Below the pieces are notes generated by a model. That model had not been told where the DNA came from. It worked only from the letters and a program-made list of their open reading frames with translations, and did not search any database. From contig OAPG01000008.1 of assembly GCA_900208305.1 (NCBI GenBank), positions 372,001 through 436,000 on the forward strand: a DNA stretch of 64,000 nucleotides, written 5' to 3'. The translations under genes were made by a program, and so were the position numbers. The stretch comes from Melanopsichium pennsylvanicum (lineage: Eukaryota; Basidiomycota; Ustilaginomycetes; Ustilaginales). Every line of letters starts with the position of its first letter. Within the stretch, counting starts at the first letter, position 1. Below are positions 8,969 through 18,932 of this stretch, in pieces.

Positions 8969-10759
8969 CTAGTACTCTGGGTCCTTCTGATCAGCGCCTC
9001 CTTCCTGCGAAGTGGGGTTCTTCTGATCAGCGCCTCCTTCCTGGAAAGTGGGGTCCCTCTGATCAGCGCCTCCTTTCTGCAAAGTGGGGTCCTTCTGATC
9101 AACACCTCCTTCCTGCAAAGTGGGGTCCATCTGCGAGCCACTGTACAGCTCCGAGTACAGATCGTTTCCACTCTGAGAACCGCCAGCCTGCTCACCATCA
9201 TCTTGCTTCTGCGAGTAAGGGTCCTTGTTCTCTTCGCAGTCGTCGTCCTTCTCGCCAGAGAAGCTGTTTCCGGAGCCACTACCCTCGGGATTGTAGTCGT
9301 CAGGGTGAGCGAATTCATCCCCATTGCCTGCACCAAAGTAGTCAGACTCAGGAGGGTAGCCAGTCTGAGTACCAGGGTTTTCGGTCGTGGGGGGGTAGCC
9401 AGTCTGAGTACCAGAGTAGTAAGAGTCGGGGCTGTAATTGTCCTTGTCACCAAAACCGTCAGGGTTTGAGGTGATGTCACCGTTAGACTGCTGACCGTAT
9501 GGGTTGTACTCGTGGTCATCATCATCATCACCCGAGCCGAAACCAAGGCCCTGGTCGTTCTCACCGCAGCTGTCCTCGCCATAAGCACCGCAGTCGTTAC
9601 TACCGGCACCGCTGTAACCGTCGGGATTGTCATAGAAAGAGGTAGCGCCACCACCGGTCTGCGGCTGGTGGTCAACGTCATAGTCAGGAGAATCAGGATT
9701 GCTAGAAGAGCCCGCGGTACCACAGCCGAACTTGGAGACGTTGGCGAAGCCCATCTTGAAATAGAAGTCACAACTGTTGTCCCAGTCATGGTCGCACTTG
9801 TTATCCTTCTTGCAAGCGTGGTCCGAGTAGTCCTTGGAGTCCTGTGAGTACTCGTCATCAGAGCAGCCGACCTGCTTGGTGTCAATACCGAACTGCTTCA
9901 AAGCAGAGCAGATATCCTTGCGGTTGGCCTTCTTGCCGAAGCAGGGAGCATTGTCAACTTGACCACCGCCCTGCATGGGGAGCTTGGGGCAGTCGTCAGC
10001 GCCCGAGCCGGAGCCGTATCCTTCCGACCAATGACCAGGGGTAGAGCCAGGTAAATTCTTCAAAGCGATGGGGCTCTGCAAATATGAATCAGGGTTGTAC
10101 TGATCACCATAATAAGGTTGACCGGACTGGTCATCGTCATCCTGGTGTTTCTCCTTCTTGTGATGATGCTTCTTCTTTTTGTGCTCTTGGCTCTCGTCGT
10201 TCTTCGAGCCGTCGTCGTTCTTCGAGCCGTCGTCAGGAAAGTAGCCTTCGGGCTTAGAGTAACCCCAAGGGTTGGAGCCTTCACCACTTTCACCACCGTA
10301 CTGACTACCAGGGTTTAAGGCACTCTTGTAGTCGTCATCGCTGTAGCCCTGCTTCTTGCTGCCTTCAGTGCCAGGAGTAGAACGAGGAGTCGAGCTACCG
10401 TAGCCGCTAACGCCACCAGAAAAGCCGCCAACGCCGTCACCTTCATAGTCGTTCTTCATGCCATCGCGGTAATCCTCCTTCTTGCTGCCATCTTCGTCTC
10501 CTCCATCAGGGTTGGTGATGCCATCACCATTAGCTTTAGCATCAGGATCCTTGTTGGAGCTGGGCTCGTAAGCACCTTGGCCACGGCGGAAGAAGCGGTT
10601 AGCCAAGCCACCGATGCCACCTTTCTGGAGAGCGGCAGCCTCGTCCCTACGGTTGAGGTTGGCAGGACGCCTAGACATGCCGGCCGATTTTGCGTCAGCA
10701 ACCGAGATGGCGGCGCTGACGACGACCAAGAGGGTCACGAAGGAAGCCTGGAACTTCAT
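8969..10759 (-). CDS. Secreted acidic, repeat-containing, Cys-bearing protein (unknown function)
   Basis: The predicted precursor has 596 residues. Residues 1-23 form a clear signal peptide with a hydrophobic core (VTLLVVVSAAISV) and an A-D-A end. Kex2-like dibasic sites follow (NLNRR, FFRR) before residue 65, so the mature chain probably starts near GQGAYEP. The rest is rich in D, G, S, N, Y and Q and looks disordered, with a His/Lys patch near residues 200-212. Cys residues cluster mid-protein in two related modules. The C-terminus carries four 12-residue repeats of the type GGADQ(K/R)DPT. I do not recognise a family. Secretion, dibasic processing and repeats recall smut surface or repellent proteins, but that is inference. 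The ATG at 10759 is the first before the signal peptide; a longer in-frame extension to 11104 lacks such logic. Confidence 0.82.
   Translation of the reverse strand: MKFQASFVTLLVVVSAAISVADAKSAGMSRRPANLNRRDEAAALQKGGIGGLANRFFRRGQGAYEPSSNKDPDAKANGDGITNPDGGDEDGSKKEDYRDGMKNDYEGDGVGGFSGGVSGYGSSTPRSTPGTEGSKKQGYSDDDYKSALNPGSQYGGESGEGSNPWGYSKPEGYFPDDGSKNDDGSKNDESQEHKKKKHHHKKEKHQDDDDQSGQPYYGDQYNPDSYLQSPIALKNLPGSTPGHWSEGYGSGSGADDCPKLPMQGGGQVDNAPCFGKKANRKDICSALKQFGIDTKQVGCSDDEYSQDSKDYSDHACKKDNKCDHDWDNSCDFYFKMGFANVSKFGCGTAGSSSNPDSPDYDVDHQPQTGGGATSFYDNPDGYSGAGSNDCGAYGEDSCGENDQGLGFGSGDDDDDHEYNPYGQQSNGDITSNPDGFGDKDNYSPDSYYSGTQTGYPPTTENPGTQTGYPPESDYFGAGNGDEFAHPDDYNPEGSGSGNSFSGEKDDDCEENKDPYSQKQDDGEQAGGSQSGNDLYSELYSGSQMDPTLQEGGVDQKDPTLQKGGADQRDPTFQEGGADQKNPTSQEGGADQKDPEY
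8979..9122 (-). repeat. 36-bp tandem repeat (4 copies) inside the secreted-protein gene
   Basis: Four consecutive 36-bp units plus a partial fifth from 9123, differing at a few positions each. They encode the C-terminal 12-residue repeats, so unit-number changes would keep the frame. A second, shorter in-frame duplication (18-bp unit, encoding DGSKND twice) lies near 10194-10230. Confidence 0.9.
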
Positions 10760-10906
10760 GATGATTGTCGACTTGTGATTTACTTGAACACTTGCCAGAA
10801 GAGTACAAAGTTGTTTTTGAGAGAAAAAAGAGTGGTTGAGTTGTTGGAAAAGAGGCGTTTGGAATTGGCTGTGTGAGGAGATGGGGTAGATAGACCTTTC
10901 GAGCCC

Positions 10907-10918
10907 AATCTTTATATC
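10907..10918 (-). promoter_or_regulatory. TATA-like box upstream of the secreted-protein gene
   Basis: On the minus strand the sequence reads GGGATATAAAGA about 150 bases upstream of the ATG at 10759, a good position for a TATA element of a regulated gene. Seen directly; function is inferred. Confidence 0.45.
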
Positions 10919-12512
10919 CCATCGAGACTCTCGAGTTTGATTCAAGCTTGACTTTAGATGAGGCTGTCGAAGTTTGAGGTAGGAGGGCAGAGCCCGCCAC
11001 ATTTTCGTTGGCTGACCAGATAGGTCCCGCCATATGCTTGCCTCGATAGACAGAGCAATGGCTCTGGAGTTATGGCGTGAGCCCCATCTCATCTGGCATT
11101 TCATTGTCGTGGCTGAAATTTGATGTGGTACTATTTCGCGTTGTGGTTGCCGTGAACAGATCTGAAAGGGTCAAAGCTGACCCTTCCCATCGAGAAACGG
11201 CACGAAGGGCGAGGAAACAAGGCGGTGTAATGCTTGTCCCACTTTCGTCCTGCTGCGGCATGAAAGTGGGAGGTTGAGGAGGGGGCTTCAATGGTGGGGA
11301 TGAATTGGACCGAGATGAAGCTGAGCACTTTCGTGACGACCGTCGACACTGATTTCATGAGCAAGTCAGAAATAATTTCGTACATTACAGTATGAGCTGT
11401 GCAAATGTGTTAATTGAGAGTGAGAAGGGTGGGGAGCTCATCTCAGCAGATGTGACAGCAGGGCTGGACGGACTGATGCAGTTGTGGGCGCGATTCTCGC
11501 CCACTCACTACTGTCAAAACGGCCTTCACAAAGCCTACTTTGCGAATTTCGCAAGCTGGAAGTAAACTTATGGGAAAAAGTGAGGCTAGGAAGAAGGGCG
11601 CACCGATTTGACAACACTGGAGAAAAGCAGCATCCTGATGTCGTACATGCGAAGATTCTCGAATTCAGTGCCCGCCGACGTGGGTCATCGAAACTTACGG
11701 TCGCGACACGTGACGACAGTATCTGCGGTTGTGCTTGTTCAGTGAAGAATTGTTTCTTCATTGTGTCGTCGTAGCTTTCAACGATACGGTGGCTTTCGGT
11801 TGCATGACTTGCTGAAGGCACGTTATGAAAATAATAAATTTACTGTACCACTTACAAGCTTGCAACCATACGACCTCGACGTTTTTCCACTCCGTACAAT
11901 ACAACACCCACTTGATGAGATGAGATTGGTCGGCAAGGCTAACGATGGGCCGACCAGACTTGGGTGATTCAGTTGAGTGTCGGCATGCTGGCGCCACTCT
12001 CTGACTAGTAGCAATTCCAACCATTCTCCGCCCGCTCATTGTCCTATGAAGTACGATACTGTAAAATTCCCTCTGCTGTGATCTTTCGCGTGATGAAAGC
12101 GAGGCAACAGGCAAGCGAGGCGGGCAGAGGCTGTGACAGTTGAGTAGGATAGGAGGTGGGTAATATTTGCCGTTGCTGAGAAAATGCAACTTTCGCACAG
12201 AATATGGTCGAGTGGGTTGATCCGCCGTCACAGCACATGCTGATCTGAGCCCTTTCAGAGCATAAACCTGTGCAGTGATCCCACGTAGTCGCACAAATAT
12301 CGGCGTTACCCACAGCCAAACGCTTTGGCTGTAGCACTTGGTCTTGAAATGATGCAAGCCCGTTAGAAATTGGAGCCCTGGCTTTCCATGGTCACTTGTG
12401 AGAAGCTGCAGAATTTCCATCTCAACAGCTTGGCAAAGACGCCGACGTGTCGCCCACCTGTAACAGCGTATGCTCAGCTACACCTGGTACTGCAATATGC
12501 CCAACATGTAAA

Positions 12513-12531
12513 GTACAGTAATTTACTGTAC
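12513..12531. repeat. 19-bp near-perfect palindrome GTACAGTAATTTACTGTAC
   Basis: Both 9-bp arms match exactly around a single central base. The arm TTACTGTAC recurs alone at 11843-11851. It lies about 130 bases beyond the stop codon of the kelch gene. It could be a protein-binding site or hairpin; the role is unknown. Confidence 0.5.
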
Positions 12532-12657
12532 AACTGACCAAGAAGGACGATGCAAGGGCGTTTGAAATTAGGGTATGTTGAAGCTACAAGTACGATTTCT
12601 TTTACAAAGCAAATTCGGGCACAGCGACCAGTCGTGTTGCAACCGAACAGGCGTCGA

Positions 12658-15048
12658 TCACTCTTCATCATCCAGCTCGACACTGAAGCTAGTGATCTGA
12701 GGCAAGTAAGCGCAAGCAGCCAGATCCAAAAAGTGCAAATCATCAAAAATATCCTTGCCATCAAACCCACCGTGTACGAAGAGTCTCGAGTCTCTCAACC
12801 AAGCCTGGTGGTATCCTCTTCCCTGTGGCTTCTTTCCACACACCTTTCTCGGCTCCCATTGCAAGTTGACCAAATTGAGCGTCAGTAACTCAGAGGTGTA
12901 GCTCTTGCTGTCATGACCACCAAAGATGAAGAGGTACGAGCCGACCTGTGTTGCTGTGTGACCAAGACGGTTGTGGATCTCGTCGGTCTTGACCTGATAC
13001 CAAGTGCGTGTGTCCAGCCTAAGAATGTGAATGTCATTGAATGACATGTGCCCATCACTGCCGCCAATCACGATGAGTTTGCCGTCGACCAAATTAGATG
13101 TGTGGTACCCACGCCCGATTGGCACTTTGCCGCCACATTCCATTTTGCGCCACTCAAGACGCGACAAATCGTTTACGTCTAGCGTGTGAACATCATTGAG
13201 CGCACCTACGCCGTTGCCGCCACCGAAAACAACGAGTTGACCTTCGTAGTAGTTGCACGTGTGCGCACGTCTGGGGCTCGGAGCTGTGCCGCCCACTTCT
13301 GGCTTCGACCATCGCAAAGATACCGTATCAAAAATGTACAAGTCGTTGAAGTAGTGAGGCCCGTCGCCGCCCGCAAAGACAAAAAGACGTTTATTGACCA
13401 TTGTGGCCGAGTGAGCACGACGAGCGGGAGGGATGTCACCAGTGACTTTAGGCTTGGACCAGCACATGGTCTCGGTGTCAAAACACCAGAGGTCGCGGAA
13501 GCAACCACGATTGTCACAACCTCCAAACAGCCATAACACTTCATCGCACAGATTGGCAGTGTGAGCACGGAAGCTGCGACGTGGTATGCTCCCATGCGCT
13601 GGTGCCTTTGACCAGTACATGGCCGGAGGCGGCGCTGGCCGGACGTTGTGCGCGGATGGCAGCTGAGGCAGGCTGCGATGCGAGGTCTTCAGTGAGCGGG
13701 TTGTTGAGCTTGCGGCGTCGGCACGTGTCGAGGAGGAAGGCATGGCTGAATCTCGGGCGCGGCCAGAAGTTTGTCTTCGACTGGTTGACGCGGAAGACTT
13801 GTCGCGTTCATTCCTCTCGCGATGATCTTTGGTCTGCTGCGGCGCATGTGTTGGAAGTGGTACAGATGGTTGCAGTGATGGCGCAACTTTGGTGTCGGCT
13901 TCACCAGACGATGCCGTATGTTGTACCACCTGCCGAGGTTTCATGTCATCCATGACACCACATTCGCTCGCCCTAGAGGCAAGTGGTGTTGATGACGAGC
14001 CAGGAGAGCTGTGAGCAGTGTTGGATTCAGGCAGATGGAGCGTGTCGAGCTTGCTGCTGGGCGGATCTGTGCTTTGGTTGTATACGGGCAGTTGGCGACG
14101 ATCGATCGAGGACGAGCCTTGGTTGGGATTGAGCGCCAGAGAATGATCAAGTTTGGTAGCAAACGTGGTATCTGATGGATCGTCAGCAGATTCGAATTGG
14201 GCATTTGCAGATGCAGCATTCGCAGCAGCAGATAGGGCGGTGCGAGACTGGGAGCTTATAAGAGTAGAGGAGGTTTGGGTTTGATTTTGAGTACTAGTCA
14301 GATCGTTGGAGGCCGACGGACGACCAAGCACCTCGATTGGCTCGGTCAAGTCAGAGACCTGACTACCGTCTGCATGATGTTGGTTGAATTTGGGTGTGGA
14401 AGAGCTCAAATCACTGCAACTGTGTTGGGCCGGACGCGAGAGGGAACCGGTGCGATGGTGGCGGTCGAAGGAGCGGTTATCAACGTATGTGTTTGTCGGT
14501 CGTTGCGATTGGTCGATGAAAGATGAAGTGAAAGCCTCATCCACAGATTCTGAGATCAGATCGACGCCGGCATTGAGGCCGTAGGAACCGCCGAACGAGC
14601 CCTTGTGGCTCAAGACACGGCTGCCATGACCGAGGTTCGGTTGACGCGAAGAGGATTCGGGAGCACTGGCGAGTTTAAGGGAGGATGCGTCGTAGTGAGT
14701 TGCAGAGAGTGAAGGTGCGGAGGCGAGCTCTTCGTGCGCTTCGCTGCTGGTGGAACTTTGAGATGTTCCGGTGCTAAAGGAAGACTGATTGTGCAAGCGG
14801 GAAGCGTTGTAGCCATGCGCAGGGATGTAGGTGCGTGTTACTGCGTAGTCGCCGTGCTGATGTGGAATGGATGCTGCTGAAGGCATGAATCCATCACTGG
14901 CACTGGCACTGGCACTGGCACCAGAAGGGTTGCGAATAAGCGGCTGCGAATGTGAGACGTCCATGCCGAGCACGTGCACCGAGGTCGGGTCTCGTGGCTC
15001 TGGTGCAGATCTGAGAGCGGACAAAGGAGGCACGGGTGGAGCTGGCAT
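12658..15048 (-). CDS. Kelch-repeat beta-propeller protein
   Basis: The protein has 796 residues. The first 470 or so are Ser/Pro/Gln-rich and look disordered. From about residue 477 to 780 there are six kelch repeats, each with a hydrophobic strand ending in FGG, FAGG, IGG or HGG and a later aromatic-rich W-x-K/W-x-P strand, for example LWLFGGCDNRG, LFVFAGGDG, LVVFGGGNG, LIVIGGSDG, LFIFGGHDS and LFVHGGFDG. Such propellers are protein-interaction platforms; fungal kelch proteins of this design (Kel1/Ral2/Tea1 types) act in cell polarity or Ras/GTPase signalling, but no extra domain here decides between them. Start is the first ATG of the frame. It is divergent from the AP-3 beta gene with an 860-base shared upstream region. 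Confidence 0.85.
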   Translation of the reverse strand: MPAPPVPPLSALRSAPEPRDPTSVHVLGMDVSHSQPLIRNPSGASASASASDGFMPSAASIPHQHGDYAVTRTYIPAHGYNASRLHNQSSFSTGTSQSSTSSEAHEELASAPSLSATHYDASSLKLASAPESSSRQPNLGHGSRVLSHKGSFGGSYGLNAGVDLISESVDEAFTSSFIDQSQRPTNTYVDNRSFDRHHRTGSLSRPAQHSCSDLSSSTPKFNQHHADGSQVSDLTEPIEVLGRPSASNDLTSTQNQTQTSSTLISSQSRTALSAAANAASANAQFESADDPSDTTFATKLDHSLALNPNQGSSSIDRRQLPVYNQSTDPPSSKLDTLHLPESNTAHSSPGSSSTPLASRASECGVMDDMKPRQVVQHTASSGEADTKVAPSLQPSVPLPTHAPQQTKDHRERNERDKSSASTSRRQTSGRARDSAMPSSSTRADAASSTTRSLKTSHRSLPQLPSAHNVRPAPPPAMYWSKAPAHGSIPRRSFRAHTANLCDEVLWLFGGCDNRGCFRDLWCFDTETMCWSKPKVTGDIPPARRAHSATMVNKRLFVFAGGDGPHYFNDLYIFDTVSLRWSKPEVGGTAPSPRRAHTCNYYEGQLVVFGGGNGVGALNDVHTLDVNDLSRLEWRKMECGGKVPIGRGYHTSNLVDGKLIVIGGSDGHMSFNDIHILRLDTRTWYQVKTDEIHNRLGHTATQVGSYLFIFGGHDSKSYTSELLTLNLVNLQWEPRKVCGKKPQGRGYHQAWLRDSRLFVHGGFDGKDIFDDLHFLDLAACAYLPQITSFSVELDDEE

Positions 15049-15908
15049 TAAGGCAAACTAGTTTGATGGCTTGAGCTGATATTCGAGATGGGTGATTTTG
15101 AATATGACAAAGTCTGGATTTGTGAGCGAGCAGCGAGTCATACGACGCCGATGAGGAGTGTATTTAGAGCCTATCACGGGAAGCAAGGGGCAAAGTTGCA
15201 AGGATAAGATTGTGGTATTGTGAGCTTAGGATGGTTATACTCGGGAGCTGAATGGTCGAAAGCTGAATGGTCGAAAGCTGAATGGTCGAAAGCTGAATGG
15301 TCTCGAGAGCTTAATGTGCTAATCCATCTAAGGTGCTGATGCAATTCAAGTTGAGATACATTGAATCAACGTATGGCTGATAGAGTGATGTGAGGAAAGG
15401 AAAGGCGAGTTGAATAATAATGCGGGGTTGAAGAGGGATAGACAGAGAAGCATATACGCACACGTGAGTTTAAGTAGTTGGAAATAATTAATATTCATCC
15501 AAAATTAGTGTAAGAGAAAGGCGAAATTCGTGATTACTATTATTTACTCTGACTTGACATGTTCGTCTCCAGCTTAACCACCCTTTTCCTTCTTACCAAC
15601 ACTTTGGTCTGCCCGGACACCATTAGTATGAGGCCGATCAACAAAAATCGTTTGAACTTCGCTCAAAGTCATATCAGCTTCAAACGCACTCAAGACGACC
15701 ACAAAGTGTTGTTCTCGGTCTTGACTCGAATCTAAATATCAAGCCGAGTTCTTCGAGGCCAAGACCAACACATTAATACTTTTGACTTGCCTCTACTTCT
15801 GGTCCCTTGATCCTCACCATCAAATCATCATTCATTCTCGCGAGCATCAATTGCTCCTGCATTCTGCAACTGCGCCTCAAACAAGGCTTTGTTTACTCAT
15901 AGCCCACC
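15049..15908. other. Divergent promoter region between kelch and AP-3 beta genes
   Basis: These 860 bases separate two divergent genes. They contain a 15-bp minisatellite at 15246-15302, A/T-rich stretches near 15480-15545 and a C/T-rich leader before the AP-3 beta ATG. No RNA gene or ORF is supported. Confidence 0.5.
15246..15302. repeat. 15-bp tandem repeat, unit AGCTGAATGGTCGAA, 3.8 copies
   Basis: Three exact copies and a 12-base partial copy. The array lies in the upstream region of the kelch gene about 200 bases from its ATG, so it may be in its promoter or leader. Confidence 0.9.
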
Positions 15909-18900
15909 ATGAGTGCGGCGTACTCAAATTCGTCCCGGGCGCTTGCCTACCTATCCGAGACCTCCGAGGATGCCATTGCTGCCTTAAAGGGCCTCGTCGG
16001 CGGTGTCGGTTCAGCAAAGTACCTCGACACATCCGAAGATAAGCTCTCCACCATTGCCACTCAAATCGACTCCAGCCGAGATGAAGATCGCATCGCCGCC
16101 CTCACACGCATCGTAGCAATGATCTCCAAAGCTCGCGATGCTTCCTCCTTTCTTCCTTCCGTCCTCAAACTCACATCAAGCTCCAACCTCGACGTTCGCA
16201 AGCTAGTCTACATCATTCTCCTTCGCTATGCCAACAACAATCCAGATCTCACTCTGCTCAGCATAAACAGCTTCCAACGAGACCTCTCCGATCCTAGCCC
16301 ACTCATCCGTGCCATGGCACTCCGCGTGTTGAGCAGCATCAAGCTCACCATGGTCGCTCCCATCGTCATCATGGCTGTAACCAAGGCTGCGCGTGACCCC
16401 AATCTTTATGTGCGCAAGATTGCTGCACTGGCCATTCCAAAGTGCTATCAAATCGACACATCACACTTCCAGAGCTTGCAAGATGTGTTGAAGACGCTTC
16501 TATCCGATCGCTCACCGTTTGTTCTGGGTGCTGCGCTGTCGGCTTTCCAAAGCATGTGCCCAGCAAATTGGCAATTGATCCATCAGAACTACAGGAAGAC
16601 ATGTCACGCTTTGTCGGATATGGACGAGTGGGGCCAAATCGTCGCTCTGCAGGTGTTGAGTCGATATGCCAGGGCCAATCTCGCCAGACCACAGCTTAAC
16701 CACGCGTCTGCACTCGACTTTACCACCTCTGTTTCTGCAGCACAATCTTCACCAGCCGTGAGCACACCAGAAACAGAGCCTACCCCGACGTATCCCGCTG
16801 TGTCCGGTGAAAAGAAAGACCATGTTGACCGTCTCGAAGCCTTCCTCTCCGGTGACGCTGCCGCCTCTCTCCGCACCAAATCAATTCTCTCTTCTAACGA
16901 AACGTCATCCGCCCAGTCTACCTCTACCCGGTCCGCATCCTTTTTCGATCGTGACTTGGAGCTCCTCCTGTCCAAGTCACAAGCACTTCTGCACAGCCGC
17001 AATCCTGCTGTCGTCCTAGCAGTAGCCCGCCTCATCCTCTACCTCTCTCCCCCTTCCGACCACTCCTTATTAGTCCGGCCCTTGGTCCGCCTCCTCCGTT
17101 CCACTTCGGACATCGCCTACGTTGTCTTACTAAACATTCTTTCCATATCTCGAACTCAACCTCACCTTTTCGCCCCTTTTGTCACGACTTTCCTTCTTGG
17201 TGCATCCCACCAAGAACCTTCCTTTGTCTCATTGCTCAAGCTCGATGTACTCACTCTTGTCTCCAATCCAACCAATCTTGGATTCATTTTGACGGAGCTG
17301 GGCACGCACATGCGTTCAGCAGATGCACGGATCGCGAGTCATGCAGTAACTTGTCTGGGAGAATTGGCCACGGCCAAAAATTTGGACGCAAGCTCAAAGT
17401 GTTTAGCGATGCTGTTGGACTTGCTCAGGAAGAAGAAGAATGCACCAAGGGTGGGCGATGAGACTGTTGCTCGGGCCGTGTTGGTCATCAAAAATCTCTT
17501 GCAGTTAACTCAAGAAAACACCTCTTATGACAGCGTCGAGTCCAGAAGGCTTGCTGCGATCGTATATCGCCTGGCAGCTCTACTCTTTGGCACACATCCC
17601 AAACTCAACCCAAACGAAAATTCAAAGCGCAAAAAGTCCAAACTCAAAGTCATCGGAAAAGGCGCCATACTGCATCCCGAAGCCAGGGCATCCATTCTCT
17701 GGCTGCTTGGCCAGCACGCTCGTCAATCCATCTCTGTCTCCGACCCCACGGCCCCTCCCTCGAGAAATCGATCCAGCGAAACACGCACCCTGGCCGAGCT
17801 CATCATACCAGACATCCTCCGCCTTTGCGCAATCAACTTCTCCAATGAGAGCTGCGTCGTGAAACTGCAAATACTGACCACCTCAAGTAAAGCATTTGCG
17901 CTCTTGCCTACGCTTCTCGCTCCAACTCCAGGAGCGAATGGAAGGGCGGAGAAGCTGATGGAGAGAGTGACAGTGTTGCATTTCTACTTGCTAAAGTTGG
18001 CAAGGTACGATGCCGAATTTGATGTCAGGGATCGGGCGCGGTTTTTCAAGGGCTTGACTAATGCTCTCACCTCCTCGCGGCCTGCTGGTGGCGCAAACAC
18101 GGGTTTAGAGGAAATCTCAACTTCTCTCACTGAGATGGACTCGATCCAAGCAAGTATCGAAAGCGCGGCACGCACGATCGGAGAAACGGCCAGTGAAGAC
18201 GATGCAGATCTCAAAGGTGTTCGTTTGCGAAGGGAGCAAGTGATTCATGTTTTGTTCGAAGGAAAATCTGTTCCTGTTGACACGCTCTCGTCCGGTACTG
18301 CGAGATGTTGCTCACCAAATGATACAGTCGAACTGGACACCAGCGGACCTGAGGTTGGATCACTGTCTCTCGTGTTGGGAGGTAAACTCATCAAAGGCTG
18401 GTCCGATGTAAACTTACCACCTTGGACTACTTCGCCCACACCTGCAACTCTCAGAGAACCACCGGCATCTACATCTCTTTCCTTACCGAGTTTACAGAAC
18501 ACTACACTGTCCAACCTGAAATCCTTCTCTTCAAGCGATTTCGCTGCTACCAACGCGTCTTGCTCGTCAACATCCTCACCACCAATCGTCTTGACTCCCA
18601 CCATCAGAGGAACAGCCACTCCAACTTCACGCGGTTCCGCAACACCTATCGAATTGGATTCCTCATCCACAACAACACAGGTGGCTCAAAAGTACAAAGA
18701 TCTCGACTCGTTTTTGGACGAATCAGATGATGAAGAAGAGGAGCAAGAGGGTTATTTGGACGACTCTGCACCCGAAGATGACGAATTCACAGCCAACATA
18801 AATGCTTGGAACGATGGTGATGAAGAAGAAGAAGAACAAGATTCAGGCGACAACGATGACGATGACGAGGAGGACGAAGAAGAAGAAGAAGATGATGAAA

Positions 18901-18932
18901 GTACAGATGATGATGAAGATGAACGTGAATGA
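15909..18932 (+). CDS. APL6: AP-3 adaptor complex beta subunit (beta-3 adaptin)
   Basis: The protein has 1007 residues, usual for fungal AP-3 beta. AP-3 is the heterotetrameric adaptor that sorts cargo from Golgi/endosome to the vacuole. The N-terminal adaptin trunk is plain: DRIAALTRIVAMISKARDASSFLPSVLKL, then DVRKLVYIILLRYANNNPDL, DPSPLIRAMALRVLSSIKL and ARDPNLYVRKIAALAIPKCYQID, the armadillo-like helices shared by beta adaptins. Trunk homology continues to about residue 700. A Ser/Thr-rich hinge follows, then a run of Asp and Glu at the very C-terminus (about residues 935-1007), as in beta-3 hinges. There is no evident ear domain. Single exon; the ATG at 15909 begins just before the first conserved helix. 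Confidence 0.9.
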   Translation: MSAAYSNSSRALAYLSETSEDAIAALKGLVGGVGSAKYLDTSEDKLSTIATQIDSSRDEDRIAALTRIVAMISKARDASSFLPSVLKLTSSSNLDVRKLVYIILLRYANNNPDLTLLSINSFQRDLSDPSPLIRAMALRVLSSIKLTMVAPIVIMAVTKAARDPNLYVRKIAALAIPKCYQIDTSHFQSLQDVLKTLLSDRSPFVLGAALSAFQSMCPANWQLIHQNYRKTCHALSDMDEWGQIVALQVLSRYARANLARPQLNHASALDFTTSVSAAQSSPAVSTPETEPTPTYPAVSGEKKDHVDRLEAFLSGDAAASLRTKSILSSNETSSAQSTSTRSASFFDRDLELLLSKSQALLHSRNPAVVLAVARLILYLSPPSDHSLLVRPLVRLLRSTSDIAYVVLLNILSISRTQPHLFAPFVTTFLLGASHQEPSFVSLLKLDVLTLVSNPTNLGFILTELGTHMRSADARIASHAVTCLGELATAKNLDASSKCLAMLLDLLRKKKNAPRVGDETVARAVLVIKNLLQLTQENTSYDSVESRRLAAIVYRLAALLFGTHPKLNPNENSKRKKSKLKVIGKGAILHPEARASILWLLGQHARQSISVSDPTAPPSRNRSSETRTLAELIIPDILRLCAINFSNESCVVKLQILTTSSKAFALLPTLLAPTPGANGRAEKLMERVTVLHFYLLKLARYDAEFDVRDRARFFKGLTNALTSSRPAGGANTGLEEISTSLTEMDSIQASIESAARTIGETASEDDADLKGVRLRREQVIHVLFEGKSVPVDTLSSGTARCCSPNDTVELDTSGPEVGSLSLVLGGKLIKGWSDVNLPPWTTSPTPATLREPPASTSLSLPSLQNTTLSNLKSFSSSDFAATNASCSSTSSPPIVLTPTIRGTATPTSRGSATPIELDSSSTTTQVAQKYKDLDSFLDESDDEEEEQEGYLDDSAPEDDEFTANINAWNDGDEEEEEQDSGDNDDDDEEDEEEEEDDESTDDDEDERE

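Larger units (their letters stand above)
10760..12657. other. Intergenic region, 1.9 kb, no supported gene
   Basis: It holds the promoter and leader of the secreted-protein gene (to about 11100) and the 3' side of the kelch gene. The longest frame (11758-12420, minus) has no recognisable motif. The sequence contains several TTACTGTA-type motifs, including the near-perfect palindrome near 12513-12531. Confidence 0.45.

Noticed and set aside
8746..9474. A 242-codon plus-strand frame rich in repeats of KWGPSDQ type
   Set aside because: It is the complement of the 36-bp repeat of the secreted-protein gene; that gene has a signal peptide and coherent composition on the other strand.
11758..12420. 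A 220-codon minus-strand frame in the spacer left of the kelch gene
   Set aside because: Composition is unlike the neighbouring proteins, no motif, and it contains spacer-type TTACTGTA motifs.
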